NCBI GenBank assembly: GCA_023376005.1
Contig: CM042152.1
Coordinates: 87,408,762 to 87,472,761 of the forward strand
DNA length: 64,000 nucleotides
Origin: Doryteuthis pealeii
Lineage: Eukaryota; Mollusca; Cephalopoda; Myopsida; Loliginidae
Reading direction: 5' to 3'
Shown in pieces: positions 10,543 through 21,572 of the stretch; position 1 is the stretch's first letter; each line of letters opens with the position of its first letter. A model generated the notes under the pieces. It had not been told where the DNA came from and did not search any database. It worked only from the letters and a program-made list of their open reading frames with translations. Position numbers and translations under genes: made by a program.

Positions 10543-10612
10543 GTGCTAGTGAAGACGGGATAGACTCCCTTGCTGTCTGGCTGATACTGACTTGAGGCCA
10601 CCCTGACGACTT
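10543..10612 (+). mobile_element. SINE-B 3' fragment
   Basis: This is the family's 3' end: GCTAGTGAA, GGGATAGACTCCCTTGCTG, GGCCACCCTGACGACTT, followed by a T-rich stretch. The 5' two thirds are missing. Confidence 0.75.
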
Positions 10613-10619
10613 GACTTTT

Positions 10620-11910
10620 TTTTATTACATTTTTTTAAGGATTGTCACAATAATTTAACTATCAGCTCCTTTGGCACAAGTTTGATTTTTTTTTTTTATA
10701 GATGAAAAAAAAAAAAAAAAAAACTTTTTGAACCAGCCCCACATAAAATGTTGTGTTGTGTTGTTGCTGGAACACTGAACAATATCCCAAATCAAAATAT
10801 CATAATTGCCATAATAAACAATACATAGAATGACCATAATGCTAATAACAATATATCATACGTTTACATTATATAGGATACAAAAAGTCCGTTTAGTTTG
10901 GGTAAAATTAAATTCAAGTTTTTCTGTTAAGTTTTAGAATATTTCTAGGACTCATCTTGTGGAGGAAGAGTGGGAAGTACTGGGGGTCACGTGACTTGGA
11001 AGCATTTAAAAAAAAATCGCTTTACAAGTCTATATTTCAAAACAAGAAACAGCAATTGTCTCCCTTTGAACAGGTACGAAGAAAACAATTGCTGTTGCAT
11101 CGCTTTCTGCTGATGTTGTTCATCGCTTCTGCTGCTAGGGAAAAGAAAGAAAGAAAGAAAGAAAGAAAGAAAAAAGTGCATGCATTAAAGGATACTGTAC
11201 AGACGCTGATGAAAAAAAAAAAAAAAAAATTAAATGTAAACAAAACTGGTCGCATTTTATTGTCAACTTTTGTGCAAAAATTTTCCCATTTAAAATGCCT
11301 TGCTAGTGTTTAAAAAAGTTTTAGCCCAACCGGTCGGATTAAAAGCTAAAAAAAAAAAAAAAGTAAAAAGAAAAAAAAGCCAAATCAACGCAAATAACCG
11401 AAAATAAAAAAAGTTCTGTTCACAAATTTAAGTGACCTTTTACCGGATTTAGCAAATAAAACTTAATGAAAATAAAAATCCAATAGACCGTCTTTTAATC
11501 TAACCATCAATGTGCGTGTATATGTGTGTGCGTGAGAGAGAGTGAATGAATGAATGAGACCACTTCTACTTAACTTAGAAGTACTTAAAATTCGCGCCAA
11601 CATTAACCGGTCCAACATTTGAAATTTTTTCAAACCACTTTTTATGTTTCAATCACGTAGTTAAACATGCTTCTCGGAAAAATTTAATTCTTATTGATCT
11701 CTCCCAGGTCTTTTGATTGGAATCAATAGTGTCCTCCTTGTCTCTTGAAGAGACACAACATAATGGCAGTATCTCCCTAATTGCACTTAAAGGGAAAGGT
11801 CTGTCTTGTGTTTTTGCGACATAGGACGCGAGGACTTAGAAATCTTTGTCTTCAGCCACATATTATATACCAACTTTGTGTGATGTATTTGCCTTTAAGA
11901 GGAGGCAAAT
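10620..11910. other. Homopolymer- and microsatellite-rich, no gene
   Basis: It contains T and A runs (10687-10722), (GAAA)n at 11143-11172, A runs at 11211-11229 and 11346-11380, and GAATGAATGAATGA at about 11542. The Lys-rich frame at 10957-11313 is explained by these A-rich tracts and is not considered a gene. Confidence 0.6.
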
Positions 11911-11917
11911 AAATATA

Positions 11918-12286
11918 ATTGGGCTGAACTTGCACAAAGTATTCAAAATTAGGGAGACCCAGAAAAAACAAAACCCAAATTATTTATTTATTTTCGCATT
12001 AAACTAACCTTAAACCCCAAGTTAAAATGAACAGTTTTATTACAAAATTTGTGGGTTCTGTTTTTTCTGGGTCACCGGTATACAGGGTGACCCAGAAAAA
12101 ACAGAACCCAAATTATTTATTCATTTTCCCAGTAAACTAACCCTAACCCCAACCCTAACCCTAATCTTAAACCTAGACCCCCATAGTTAAAATTAACAGT
12201 TTTATTACAAAATTTGTGGGTTCTGTTTTTTCTGGGTCACCATAATTTTGACACCTTTGTGCAAGTTCAGCCTATAATTGTTTATG
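11918..12286. mobile_element. Palindromic element enclosing two inverted-repeat MITE units
   Basis: An outer inverted repeat (GGGCTGAACTTGCACAAAG, 11921-11939; CTTTGTGCAAGTTCAGCC, 12255-12272) surrounds two head-to-tail units at 11952-12076 and 12083-12241. Each inner unit has ends GGGTGACCCAGAAAAAACAG and CTGTTTTTTCTGGGTCAC. The second contains CCCTAACCCCAACCCTAACC, resembling telomeric sequence. A further inner-unit fragment lies at about 56860-56905. Confidence 0.8.
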
Positions 12287-12289
12287 GCA

Positions 12290-12870
12290 CCAAATTCATT
12301 AATTACAATGGTCACGTTCCACTCGTAACTCAATTTACTCGTATATCAAATCAATTTTCCCCATTGGAATAAACTGAAATGCCATTAATCTATTCCACCT
12401 GCTCACCCCAAAAACATCCTAATTTTTTTGGTTACCTTTTTGTTTTTTTTTAAGAAACATAAAACTGTATTACATAAAAACCTAAAATAGAATGTTGGAA
12501 ATTATGTGCCGTAATAGATTTTTATTTTTATTTTTTTTAGATATTTTTCTTTAGCATAATGAAACTTTAATGTTTTTAACAAACTTATTAACATAAGCAT
12601 ATCTGAAGCTCGATCGTACCTCAAAGTTTAGCTTGCAACACAAAGCAAAAAATTGTGACAGCTCATAATTCAAAAAACTCATAAGTTGGGACACTTGTAA
12701 GTCAAAGTACCACTGTATTTATATTCCTTTTCTTCATTGGTGATAAAAAGTAGCAGTGCATAAATGGTGGATCAAAAAAAAAATTTCATGACCTCCCACC
12801 AGGCCGGATTAACACAAGGTCTTTTTAATGTAGGTATTCTTGTGTTTTTGGTTTTATGGGGTATCCAGTG
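12290..12870. other. No gene seen
   Basis: AT-rich sequence with several T runs. No clear repeat boundary or conserved frame. Confidence 0.45.
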
Positions 12871-12873
12871 AGG

Positions 12874-13191
12874 TCTGGTTTGGTTTGTTTTGTTTTATGG
12901 CACATCAACCTCAGTGGGTCATTTAATGCCGATAAAGTTTTGAAATAAATCAATTCTTGATAGATAATACAATTTTTTTTATAAATACATTTTTCTATTT
13001 AACCCATAGATGGGACCCTAACAGGACCAGAGAGCAATGATGATGAAGGGGTGCTCCACATTCCCCAAACCTCCAAAACTGGAACCTCACCATCAGATAG
13101 AGTTTAATGTCATTCCCAGGACATGTAGACCCGCAGCCACCGCCTTCTAGCACCCATATGATAAAAAGGGATTGGGGCTTACCATAAGGGC
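12874..13191 (-). mobile_element. T6 retroposon, 5'-truncated, perfect 12-bp TSD
   Basis: The copy keeps the tail (plus strand GGTTTGGTTTGTTTTG) and about 318 bp of the 3' half, stopping in the CCATAAGGG block. TATCCAGTGAGG is exactly duplicated at 12862-12873 and 13192-13203. Truncation at the end opposite the tail is the LINE-type signature. A ~25-bp deletion removes the ACTACCACTCC block. Confidence 0.9.
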
Positions 13192-13329
13192 TATCCAGTG
13201 AGGATTGAACACGCTATTCAGTAGTAATGCGAGAGCAGCATGCTATCAAAATAGTATGTTGAGTTTTTTTTTTTTATTGAGTAATCTAACTTAACCACAT
13301 GTAATCAGATAAGTAGTAAAACAATAGAC

Positions 13330-13535
13330 AACGAGGGAGTCTATCCCCTTTTTACTAGCACTAGATCAAGGAGATTGTTTTGGCATCTGAGGTAGAGCAG
13401 CATACCTACCATCAGCTCATCACTTTACTGCACATATCCTGTGCTACTCATATGCTGAGTTGGTGAGGGCCGGTATCGAACCTGGAACCTTGCTGTTCTT
13501 AGTCAGACGCACAACCAACTTAGCTAAACCGGCAA
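13330..13535 (-). mobile_element. SINE-B
   Basis: This minus-strand copy spans from the AGGGAGTCTATCCCC segment to the tRNA-like head (plus-strand TTAGCTAAACCGGC). The B box reads GGTATCGAACC on the plus strand. The 3' end is slightly truncated. Confidence 0.8.
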
Positions 13536-13554
13536 TCTGATAATCTAACCAAAA

Positions 13555-14150
13555 GGTTTGGTTTGTTTTGTTTTACGGCATATCAACCTCAGTTGGTCAT
13601 TTAATGCCGATAAAGTTTTGAAAGAAAATCATTCTTAATGCATAAATAGTTTTTTTAATAAATACATTTTTCTAGTTAACCCATAGATGGGACCCTAACA
13701 GGTACTACCACTCCAGGTCAAAGTGGACCAGGGAGCAATGGTGATGAAGGAGTGCTCCACATTCCCCAAACTTCCAAAACTGGAACCTCAATATCAGATA
13801 GAGTTTAACGTCATTCCCAGGACATGTAGACCTTCAGCCACCACCTTCTAGCACCCATATGATAAAAGGGTTGGGGCTTGCCATAAGGACAATAGGGTTG
13901 GGGCAATCATATAGGTGCTAGGGCTTGACGTGACCAGCCGATTGATCGGAGGGGGCCTCTCTGACCGCCCGTCTAGCCTAAGTAAGGGTCTAAGTGGAGT
14001 GTTGCAGGTCATGGACTGCTCATCCACCAAGACTCCATCCTTAAGCATCATGGGTCACCACCCACAGCCAACAGGTGGCCCAATTGGGTGAGTCTTATCC
14101 CTCTGCAGAGGTGCAGTTGGTGCATTCTAATGCCCCGACTGACAGGGCGG
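13555..14150 (-). mobile_element. T6 retroposon, full length
   Basis: This 596-bp copy has both ends: tail GGTTTGGTTTG on the left and 5' end GACAGGGCGG on the right. No clear TSD is visible: AACCAAAA precedes it and TAACAAG follows. A 67-codon minus frame (14051-13848) is the same frame as in other T6 copies but is broken relative to them. Confidence 0.85.
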
Positions 14151-14169
14151 TAACAAGTTTGACATGAGT

Positions 14170-14253
14170 CAGAATTCATTCAATACCCCCGGGGGGGGGG
14201 ATCATTCAATACCCCCCGGGGGGGGGGGAAATCATTCAATACCCCCGGGGGTA
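14170..14253. repeat. Three tandem units with CCCCCGGGGG runs
   Basis: ATTCATTCAATACCCCC followed by 5-11 G occurs three times. Each unit has a self-complementary C/G block next to an AT-rich segment. This is conspicuous in an AT-rich window and may be prone to hairpins, replication slippage or sequencing error. Confidence 0.85.
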
Positions 14254-14527
14254 AAACATACATAGAGATAATCCATATTCAATTAACATGTTGATATTTT
14301 CTTGTTTATTTATATCATCTCCAAAACATTATAAATGAAAGTGATTTTATCTGCACATTGGTAAGAGTACACAAAAATAGAATCAAATAGAATAATAGTT
14401 ACAGTTCTGCATTCTCTGGAGGAGTTATTAATGTTGGGAAGTAGTAATTGACATAATGTAGATCTAAAGGAGAGATCGATGAAAAGATCGCGAAAGGCGG
14501 TAGTTATGTATAATTGTAATAGATGTG

Positions 14528-14720
14528 TATGTTATTTCTCTGAATGTTTGAGATGAGGCTTGATGATTAGTATTATCTGCGTTATTCGGACTATTGTCCT
14601 CATCTTTATTGTTATTTGTACAATGTTTCGGACGATGTGCCCTCCGGCCTTCTTCAGGTATTTCTTGTTGGAGCCATCACGAAACTTTGAACCTAACCCT
14701 TTATTTAGTCCATGGGGGTA
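14528..14720 (-). repeat. GAAGAAGG/CCGAAACG repeat, minus-strand copy
   Basis: It reads in reverse: tail (TCTGAATGTTTGAGATGAGG), ACAATGTTTCGG, GCCCTCCGGCCTTCTTCAGG, then GAGCCATCACGAAACTTTGA and AACCCTTTATTTAGTCCATG. It shares all blocks with 3720-3995 and 32460-32785 but has a single arm here. Confidence 0.7.
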
Positions 14721-15039
14721 TCCTGTATCCTCATTCCACTAACCATAGCTGGGGTGAAGGCGTTAAGATGTATGTATTTTATCACCACGTGGTGGGGGTA
14801 AGATGAAAGGTTCATTCTTTGGTTAACATGTAGATCAGTAATTAGCAGTTGTCAGCATTGTTGAATGATTAGTGAAAGAATTGTAGTGAGAATCCAGGAA
14901 CCTTCTTGACTTCTTTTGGCTTTGTTCTTTGAACAGGAGAGATGTTGTCTCTTTGTTGCATAGGGACCAAGGTTGAGTTGTAGTAGTAGTCATTAGTAGT
15001 AGTAACTGTTGTTAGCTCAGATGAACAACATATGAAAGT

Positions 15040-15200
15040 CGTATAGTAAAAAAAGGGGTTTATTTATTTCTAGGCTCGTGGGTTTTTTTTCAGAGAGAAG
15101 GAGAGAGAGGAGGGTAAGGTCAAGCTGTTTCATTGTAAATCACGTTCATGTGCGCTGTTCATTGCGAGCCTAGACAGGTCAGCATGAGGCTCCAAGAAAA
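15040..15200. repeat. Block related to 55920-56010
   Basis: TTTATTTCTAGGCTCGTGGG followed by AGAGAGAAGGAGAGAG resembles TTTATTTCCAGGCTCGTCTC plus a purine-rich run at 55936. These may be two diverged members of an LTR-like family; homology outside this stretch is weak. Confidence 0.4.
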
Positions 15201-15269
15201 CCACGTCTGCCTCTGACCAAGGCCCAGACAAAAAAGACTGATTTTTCTCTTCTTCCATTTATGGTCCCT

Positions 15270-15365
15270 CTTTGTCAAGAGTAACTATATTGTTTGAGCT
15301 TCTCATGCCAAACGGTTAACTATTCCTCCTTCTTTCTTTCATCAATATAGTTGCTCTTGACAAAG
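15270..15365. repeat. Inverted repeat ending in CTTTGTCAAGAG
   Basis: Arms of 23 bp (15270-15292 and 15343-15365) match with one difference. The right arm leads into GACC...GGTC followed by GAAAC, a hairpin-plus-GAAAC arrangement like the other GAAA-motif repeats here, but CUGANGA is not intact. Confidence 0.7.
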
Positions 15366-15507
15366 ACCGTTTTTATAAAAGGTCGAAACAAATATCTGTC
15401 AGTGTACTACAATTATCATTTGTTTTTCTATCTATTTTCTATCATATTTCTATCTATATTTCTATCATACTGTCAGATTTATTTCCATTTATTATATACT
15501 CATAACA

Positions 15508-15510
<3 letters not shown>

Positions 15511-15538
<28 letters not shown>

Positions 15539-15539
15539 A
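15511..15539. repeat. (TA)n microsatellite
   Basis: About 28 bp of pure TA dinucleotides. Confidence 0.9.
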
Positions 15540-16440
15540 TGAGTCAGTCCTGATGATTCATCAATATCTTTTTGAGGCAGCACATAAAAGAATTTTGATT
15601 ACAATTTGAGCTAAGTAGGTATGTTCATTCAGTCAAGAAAAATGTAGGTATGTAAAAGAAAAGGAAAAAAAACAAACAATTGAAATAACAAAGTCAATAA
15701 TAATGAAATTGAAATTCTAAAAGAAAATGGGGTTGGTGAGCGGGTTGGCTTCTGCTTATATAAGATTACATAAAATTGGAAAATACCATCATAGAGTACA
15801 AACTATGGCATCGTAATTTACGATTAAACTAAAAGAATTTGCAGACATTTAAAAAAAATATCTAATTTGTACTTAAATACAAACACATAGTAGCACCTAC
15901 ATTAAGGATGTATTGTTTGTTTAAAAAAATATATGCAGGTTGCCTACTTTTAGTTACTTCAAAGCAAAGTGAGACTTAAGTATATGTCTCATGTATATTT
16001 GTTTATTTCATGAATGTCATGTTTTTGGTAAATCTGCATTTGACAATTTACTTGTATTGTTATTATTCTCCTTTTCATCTAAGATGAGAATGCAGCAAGA
16101 CTCAATGCTGACTGCTACTGAAGACAAAGCCAAGTTGTGGATTACAATATTCAACAGCTGGTATTTCAAACAATATAGAAAGGTTATAATTGAACAGCTA
16201 GTAACAAAAGGCGTATTTTTTTTTTCAATTATATTAACAGTTGAAATGGTTGTCAAGTTCAGTTTGATGAATAATGTATCAGGTTCTAAACTGAATTTCA
16301 AAATGCTTATTGTTTTGGTTAGGTTAATTGATTTGTTTAGTGGTGTTTCAACTCCTCATGGGTTATTTAATACCAAAATCTAATTCACTCGTAAATGTTT
16401 GATCACTATCATTATTATATTTTTCAATGGTCCATTGCAT
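15540..16440. other. No gene; possible T6 tail relic
   Basis: AT-rich. At about 16336-16380 GTGTTTCAACTCCTCATGGG and TTATTTAATACC look like a decayed T6 3' end (minus). A 130-codon plus frame at 15991-16383 matches nothing I recognise and shows no coding signs. Confidence 0.4.
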
Positions 16441-16451
16441 TTTTTAATAGA

Positions 16452-16619
16452 ATGAGTTCTGAGGTGGAGTGCAACACCTACCATCAGTTCCCTGCTTTAC
16501 TGAACAGATCAGATTACTCAATCTGTGCTACTCATGCGCTGAGTTGGCTGGGGACCGATATTGAATCAGGAACCTTGCGATTCCTAGGCACGTACTCTAC
16601 TGACTGAGCTAAACCAGTA
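16452..16619 (-). mobile_element. SINE-B, 3'-truncated
   Basis: It begins at the GAGGTGGAGTGCAACACC block and runs to the tRNA-like head (plus-strand CTACTGACTGAGCTAAACC). The 3' third is missing. It abuts a SINE-A tail. Confidence 0.75.
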
Positions 16620-16628
16620 CTACTCTGC

Positions 16629-16672
16629 TGAAAATTGATCTTTTGTCATATACTTCCTGTAGGGGAGGGGTT
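16629..16672 (+). mobile_element. SINE-A 3' tail fragment
   Basis: GAAAATTGATCTTTTGTCAT followed by GGGGAGGGGTTGG is the last ~45 bp of SINE-A. Confidence 0.55.
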
Positions 16673-16950
16673 GGCATCCTTCCTTCTGCGAAAGACGATG
16701 GAGTAGTGTGCAAAAGTTGTTTGTTTTTTTTTTTTAAACTACATAGCCTGGGCAGGTTGATATGGAGAATGTGCTGTTGCTCAAACAGCACATCCCCCCC
16801 CACTCCACACTGCCGCTGTAGTCCGAAGGAAAGGTAAGAAACCAATGCAGTTTGGCAACAGCAGTGTCACAGGAGTTACACCATCTTAGGGACTCCAGCT
16901 CCAGATTTATTTTCGGGGTTTACTCCCCTAGCTTTCCTCAGGATCATATA

Positions 16951-17240
16951 CATATTTACCAACCCCTCCGCACGAGCAGGATGTGACACAAGATCAATTT
17001 CTTAAGCGGAGTTCAACAGATTTGAATTCAGAGTTTTCCTTCTCCTAGACTGGTTGCCTAACCAACGTTAAAGAGCCCAGTCTGCCCTACTATTTACCCA
17101 TAGCTGGAGGGAGAGTAGGATTCATACCTTTCCCAAGGGTATTAGCCCTAAGTGAAATGCCATTACCACGTCCAGGATTTGAACTCGGGGCGACGAGTCC
17201 ATTTCCAATGACTTTAACCATTATACTACGCGCTTCCTTA
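16951..17240 (-). mobile_element. SINE-A, full length, 11-bp TSD
   Basis: This complete minus-strand copy runs from tail TTTACCAACCCCTCCGC to head (plus-strand CCATTATACTACGCGCTTCC). AGGATCATATA is duplicated at 16940-16950 and 17241-17251. It is a good reference copy for the family. Confidence 0.88.
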
Positions 17241-17600
17241 AGGATCATATAAAGCTGCTCAGGAGAGATGGTTTTGTAACAAACTCTTCCTTGTTGTAGA
17301 TGGATTGATGCCCAAGGCCAGGAAGCTGCATCTAATCGATTTGGGTTTTGTGTGTGTAGTACAGTGCCAATCCTACTGTCTGTGTGGAAGGTGATAGGTT
17401 CCCAAAGAGCTCATCCACTCCTTTCCAGCTCCTGTGTTTTTTTTTTGTGCTGGTGTTTACTTACCCTCCTCTCAGAAAACCAGGACGTACCTGATAAATA
17501 AATTCATTCCTGTGGTGGAGGGGTTGAGTAAATACATACATCAAACAATTTGGACAATTATTTATAGACATTATTTGACCACTAACTCTGTATCACGGCT

Positions 17601-17696
17601 GCCCCTGACACATAGCCTAGTGGATAAAGGAGTTAGGTTAAGACAGTTCTAAGTGATAGTTATCTCTAGACTACAGATTCAATCCTGGTCAGGGGC
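17601..17696 (+). tRNA. tRNA-like sequence or pseudogene
   Basis: GCCCCTGA at 17601-17608 pairs perfectly with TCAGGGGC at 17689-17696, like an acceptor stem; flanking CT/AG extend it to 10 bp. TAGCCTAGTGGATAAAGG resembles an A box and D arm, and AGATTCAATCC resembles a B box. The ~96-nt length and weak T stem argue against a functional tRNA, so I cannot assign an amino acid. It could be a tRNA-derived SINE head followed by an A-rich stretch. Confidence 0.4.
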
Positions 17697-17734
17697 AGCA
17701 GTAAAAAAAATTTTTTAAAATAAAAAAAAGAACT

Positions 17735-17925
17735 CTTAAATGTTTGCCTACTTTAAACCACTATGTGAAATGCAAACAACCTTGTCCAGAATTTGAACTT
17801 GAATCACCATATCCATTGACTATAATGATAAGCATTACATCACAGGCATCTCCATATGATAGATACATTATGTAACACTTTTGAATAAATGTTTCGTTTA
17901 TGGTATCTGTTTTGGAAACCCATTA
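17735..17925. repeat. Local duplication, partner 20420-20600, with SINE-A relic
   Basis: TTTGCCTACTTTAAACCACT begins a ~170-bp block repeated at 20427. It includes a minus-strand SINE-A head (17753-17862) and continues past it into AAATGTTTCGTTTATG, so the duplication is segmental and not two separate SINE insertions. Confidence 0.75.
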
Positions 17926-18784
17926 CAACTTGGAATCATCAAAGAAGAAAGAGTTTCCATTGTTTCCTGAAAATAGTTATCAAACCAAAGTTGGCAGAAC
18001 CTCATTTGGTTACTCAATATCTATTCATTTCAGGAATCATTAGAAGAGAAATAACCATTCTACAAAAGAGGAAAATGTAAAAGCCAATGCAATTTATTAG
18101 AGAACAATAGATTATTAGGTCAATTAAAGCAAGTAATGATAGTGAATGCATCTTAGAATTGCCAGTAACTCCATAATACTTATTGTTTGAAATATAATTT
18201 CTGATATAAGAGCAACTACTGAAGAAGTTATTGTCAGATCAATGTGTCTAGCAGCTTTTAATCTTTGTTATCATACAGAACAAAAAAAAAATGAAAGAAA
18301 GAATCAACAATGTGTGATATGAATACAAATAGTCTTTAACAGATGTCATCTTCCTTCCTTCCTTCCTTAGAAACAGAGAAAAGTAGATTTTTACAAAGCA
18401 ATGGCTTTCACTACCCCACTAAAAATGTACTTACCAATTCTTGGGTATTCTATGGTAGCATGACAGATAACAAACTCATCTTGCAGAATAATTAATGTGG
18501 TGAATTCTTTCCCATATCTTGTGCTAAGCTTACTAAATACCTATTTAAAGTTTCCCCACCATATCACAATGAAGAACAAACTCATGGACAAAGTCTAGGG
18601 AAGTCAGTGCTTACTAATGTCATTTCTTACCAGACTAAGCTTAGTCAATATTATTAGCCTCTCTTTATTGAAATAGCTGCATATTGTACACTGGCACCAG
18701 AGTCCAGTGTTCAAACTCAAGTAAAAGTCATTAAATCATTTCAACAAGTGTTTTTTTAAATTTGTATAATCAATATGGAAAAGA

Positions 18785-18910
18785 AAGGTGTGGTATACTA
18801 AGAAACGGAAGCACCGTTTCCACCATTGTGTTGTTATGAAACGGAAGTACAGTTTCAGCCATCTTGTTTTGTTGCAAATAAAAGGCGGAAGTGATCACTT
18901 CTTGCAGTTA
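18785..18910. promoter_or_regulatory. Duplicated CGGAAG-containing block
   Basis: GAAACGGAAG occurs twice about 40 bp apart, each followed by a GTTTC(C/A)(A/G)CCAT segment, then GGCGGAAGTG. CGGAAG is the core of ETS-type binding sites. No gene start is evident beside it, so promoter activity is speculative; it may be an LTR remnant. Confidence 0.25.
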
Positions 18911-19289
18911 ATGTCAGCTGGACTACACGTCTTATTATTCACTAAGCGCGTTATGACAAAAGGTCACCCCTTTTTTCCAAAAAACATAGGGTTGTAAGAA
19001 AGGTTCAAAGTTATATATATTGGATACATGACTCCGACGAAGGTTAACAGACAAAACATTTAATATAGTACAGCACATGGATATGACGAGATACATAATA
19101 CAAGGGTAAAACAAAGTTACATATAGAACGATAAATACACATTCATGAATGGTACAAGATAACATATAAAAGCCACAGACATGAGACTAGGGATAGTCCA
19201 TGCTGTGTTAATTCACTTACAGTAATGTAAGGGGGGCGAAGCCCTAATGAGAAGGGTTAGACCAAAATCTACCCCATGTGTCTCGTGGT

Positions 19290-19380
19290 TACTGGAACAG
19301 GAAAAGAGGCAGAAGCGTTTTGAACCAGCCGCTTAAATACTATATCCCCTAGTGGGCACCAGCAAACTAAACCGGGCAGA
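19290..19380 (+). repeat. Dispersed repeat, partner of 6296-6395
   Basis: AACCAGCCGCTTAAAT, ATCCCCTAGTGGGCACCAGC and AAACTAAACCGGGCAGA correspond in inverted order to the 6.3-kb block. Confidence 0.5.
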
Positions 19381-19577
19381 GGGTCATTAGCAGAAGAGAA
19401 ATAATGGTTAATATATCAACTGGTTTGACTCGTTCTCAGCAATGTGAGCCACACAAGAATATCATTCTTCATAACTCACTTTAACACAGATGATTCCCTA
19501 TATATACATCATAAAGTCTCTTTATTTTTTTTTCTTGTTCCTAAGAGAAAATCAAACCCTACTGAAATTGATACAGG

Positions 19578-20766
19578 CCTGACTTAGAGATTTCATTTGA
19601 CATGCAAACATATACTATTCCCTACAATTTTTTCATTCTCCAGAAATTCTGTAATGAATCTTAACACTTTCGACCTTGTGTTCCATCATACCAGGTCAAT
19701 ACCTACTTGTTCAGTGGCTTGTGTTTAACACTGAGGAACACAAGGATCATAGGATTCAAGATATACAGACCAACGGAAAAGCATTATAGGATACTACACA
19801 ACATGGATCAAACATAATGCTACAAGGGATCTCCACCATAAAGTGCTCTCACCTGCAGGCAAAAAATGGCCACCAGAATCTTAACAATATCCAAATCCAA
19901 AATGTTTAGCCACTACATCTCAGCTGTATCATCTGATATCAAATATTTAAACAATGAAAAATATGGATGCTCATACAAACCAAAATTGAAAAATTTCAAC
20001 ACCAGCAATTTTCACTTACCTACAAGAAAAAAAAAGAAAAATTGATTAGATTTGAAAGGTAAAATTTATTCAAAAAGAGTATTGTAAAAAAACAAAAAAC
20101 AAAAAAAAACAAAACATTTTTGATAAATTCTTCACATTAATTGCATCATTTAAACAATATTTCATTTAAAAACAAAACTATCAATCTTGTGGAATTACCA
20201 ACAATTCTCTATTATTTGGAATTCATCCAAAATCCAAGGAGGTAAGTTCTTCCCAAATTTGTAACTCTCTTTTGGATATGACCTTTATATATGTGAAGTT
20301 CCTCTTCATTGCAATTACTCCCAGGTCCACTTGGAGTGGTAGTACTTGTTAAATCTGTTTAAAAGTTATTTGTATTCATTAGAACTGTATGCAAAAAAAA
20401 AAACAGCAACACAAAAAATTAACTCTTTGCCTACTTTAAACCACTATGTGAAATGCAAACAACCTTGTCCAGAATTTGAACTTGAGTCACCATGTCCATT
20501 CCCTGTAATGATAAGCATTACATCACAGACATCTCCATATGATAGATTCATTATGTAACAGTTTTGAATAAATGTTTCATTTATGCTATCTGTTTTTGAA
20601 AAGGCTTAGAGATTTCATTTGACATGCAAACATATACTATTCACTACAATTTTCTAATTCTCCAGAAATATACCCTCTCTATTATTTGGAATTCATCCGA
20701 AATCCAAGAAGGTAAGTTCTACCCAGATTCGTAACTCTCTTTTGGATATGACCTTTATATATGTCT
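19578..20766. repeat. Scrambled local duplications
   Basis: Two blocks each occur twice. TTAGAGATTTCATTTGACAT (to CTCCAGAAAT) is at 19583 and 20606. TCTCTATTATTTGGAATTCA (to CTTTATATATGT) is at about 20202 and 20676. The spacing differs (about 1,023 and 474 bp), and a third block pairs with 17735-17925. The second copies are joined directly, so part of the region was copied and stitched together. Confidence 0.8.
20308..20350 (+). mobile_element. T6 internal fragment
   Basis: CTCCCAGGTCCACTTGGAGT followed by GGTAGTACTTGTTA matches the T6 sense strand around its GTCCACTC...GTAGTACC block. This is the segment that became a minisatellite at 36 kb, here in single copy. Confidence 0.6.
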
Positions 20767-20769
20767 TAA

Positions 20770-21570
20770 GTTTGATTTTAAGGAGGCAGCTAGTTTTTTA
20801 AACCACCCCTTGTATGTCTAATTTGTGGACTACATTTCCTTTTTTGTTTGTTTGTTTGTGGATGGCACGCCCTCAATACTTCTTTCTCATACTTTTCTAC
20901 TTCAATGATGAAACTATTGTTAAGTATCTGGTCGGCATCCTAGGTTCCAGATGTAATAAGTAAGTAAGCAAGCCAATAAGAATCCGGTTTTAGAGTATTC
21001 TTTGTAAGTCCTACGTCCAAGAGAATCCAAATGTCAATGAAATAAGCTCAGAATAGTGCCTCTATTAATACAGCAGAAGCAGCAACAGCAGTGCCAGTGA
21101 TTGGACAATAGAAATGCCTTCGGTGGTCACGTGGTAGTCAACGAGTCTATATTTAGGAGTGACCATTTTCCCCATGCCTTATATCTAAATAACTCAACAA
21201 CTATTCCCTAAAAATAAGATATATTTCAGCAATAGAACTGGAATCAAAAATAATGTTACAAAAGTTTTTTGTTTTCTTATGGCAGGGTCGGCAAATGAGT
21301 CTTGGTCAAGATTAGAATGATTCATTAATAGTAATGAACAAATTTCTTTGTACCTCTTGCCATTACAGATGACCTTGCTGTCAAATTGCCATCAAGTGTA
21401 GAGGTCAAATTTTGAAGAGTCACTTTTTAGACAAAACTGTTGTTTATACATAAGTAAAAAAAACTTTTACCCCCTATTGATTAGGATAAAAATCAGTACA
21501 AGACTAACCACAAAGTTTTGAACAATTCTTGTTTGAGTTCATTTTTTTTTCTTTGTACACTTCATAAATT
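20770..21570. other. No gene seen
   Basis: Mixed AT-rich sequence with a (GTTT)n stretch at about 20844-20860 and CAGCAGAAGCAGCAACAGCA at about 21070. No repeat family recognised. Confidence 0.4.
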
Positions 21571-21572
21571 TT

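Noticed and set aside
10957..11313. 118-codon Lys-rich plus-strand frame
   Set aside because: It spans (GAAA)n and poly-A tracts, which leave one strand free of stops. No domain or codon signal.
12131..12165. Interstitial telomere sequence
   Set aside because: The CCCTAA-like stretch is short, imperfect and lies inside a MITE unit, so a chromosome-fusion origin is not supported.
15991..16383. 130-codon plus frame
   Set aside because: An overlapping minus frame of 94 codons is equally open, and it ends in a T6 tail relic. Nothing supports coding.
18785..18910. Promoter of a host gene
   Set aside because: CGGAAG sites are present but no reading frame, exon or splice structure follows; kept only as a low-confidence regulatory-like block.
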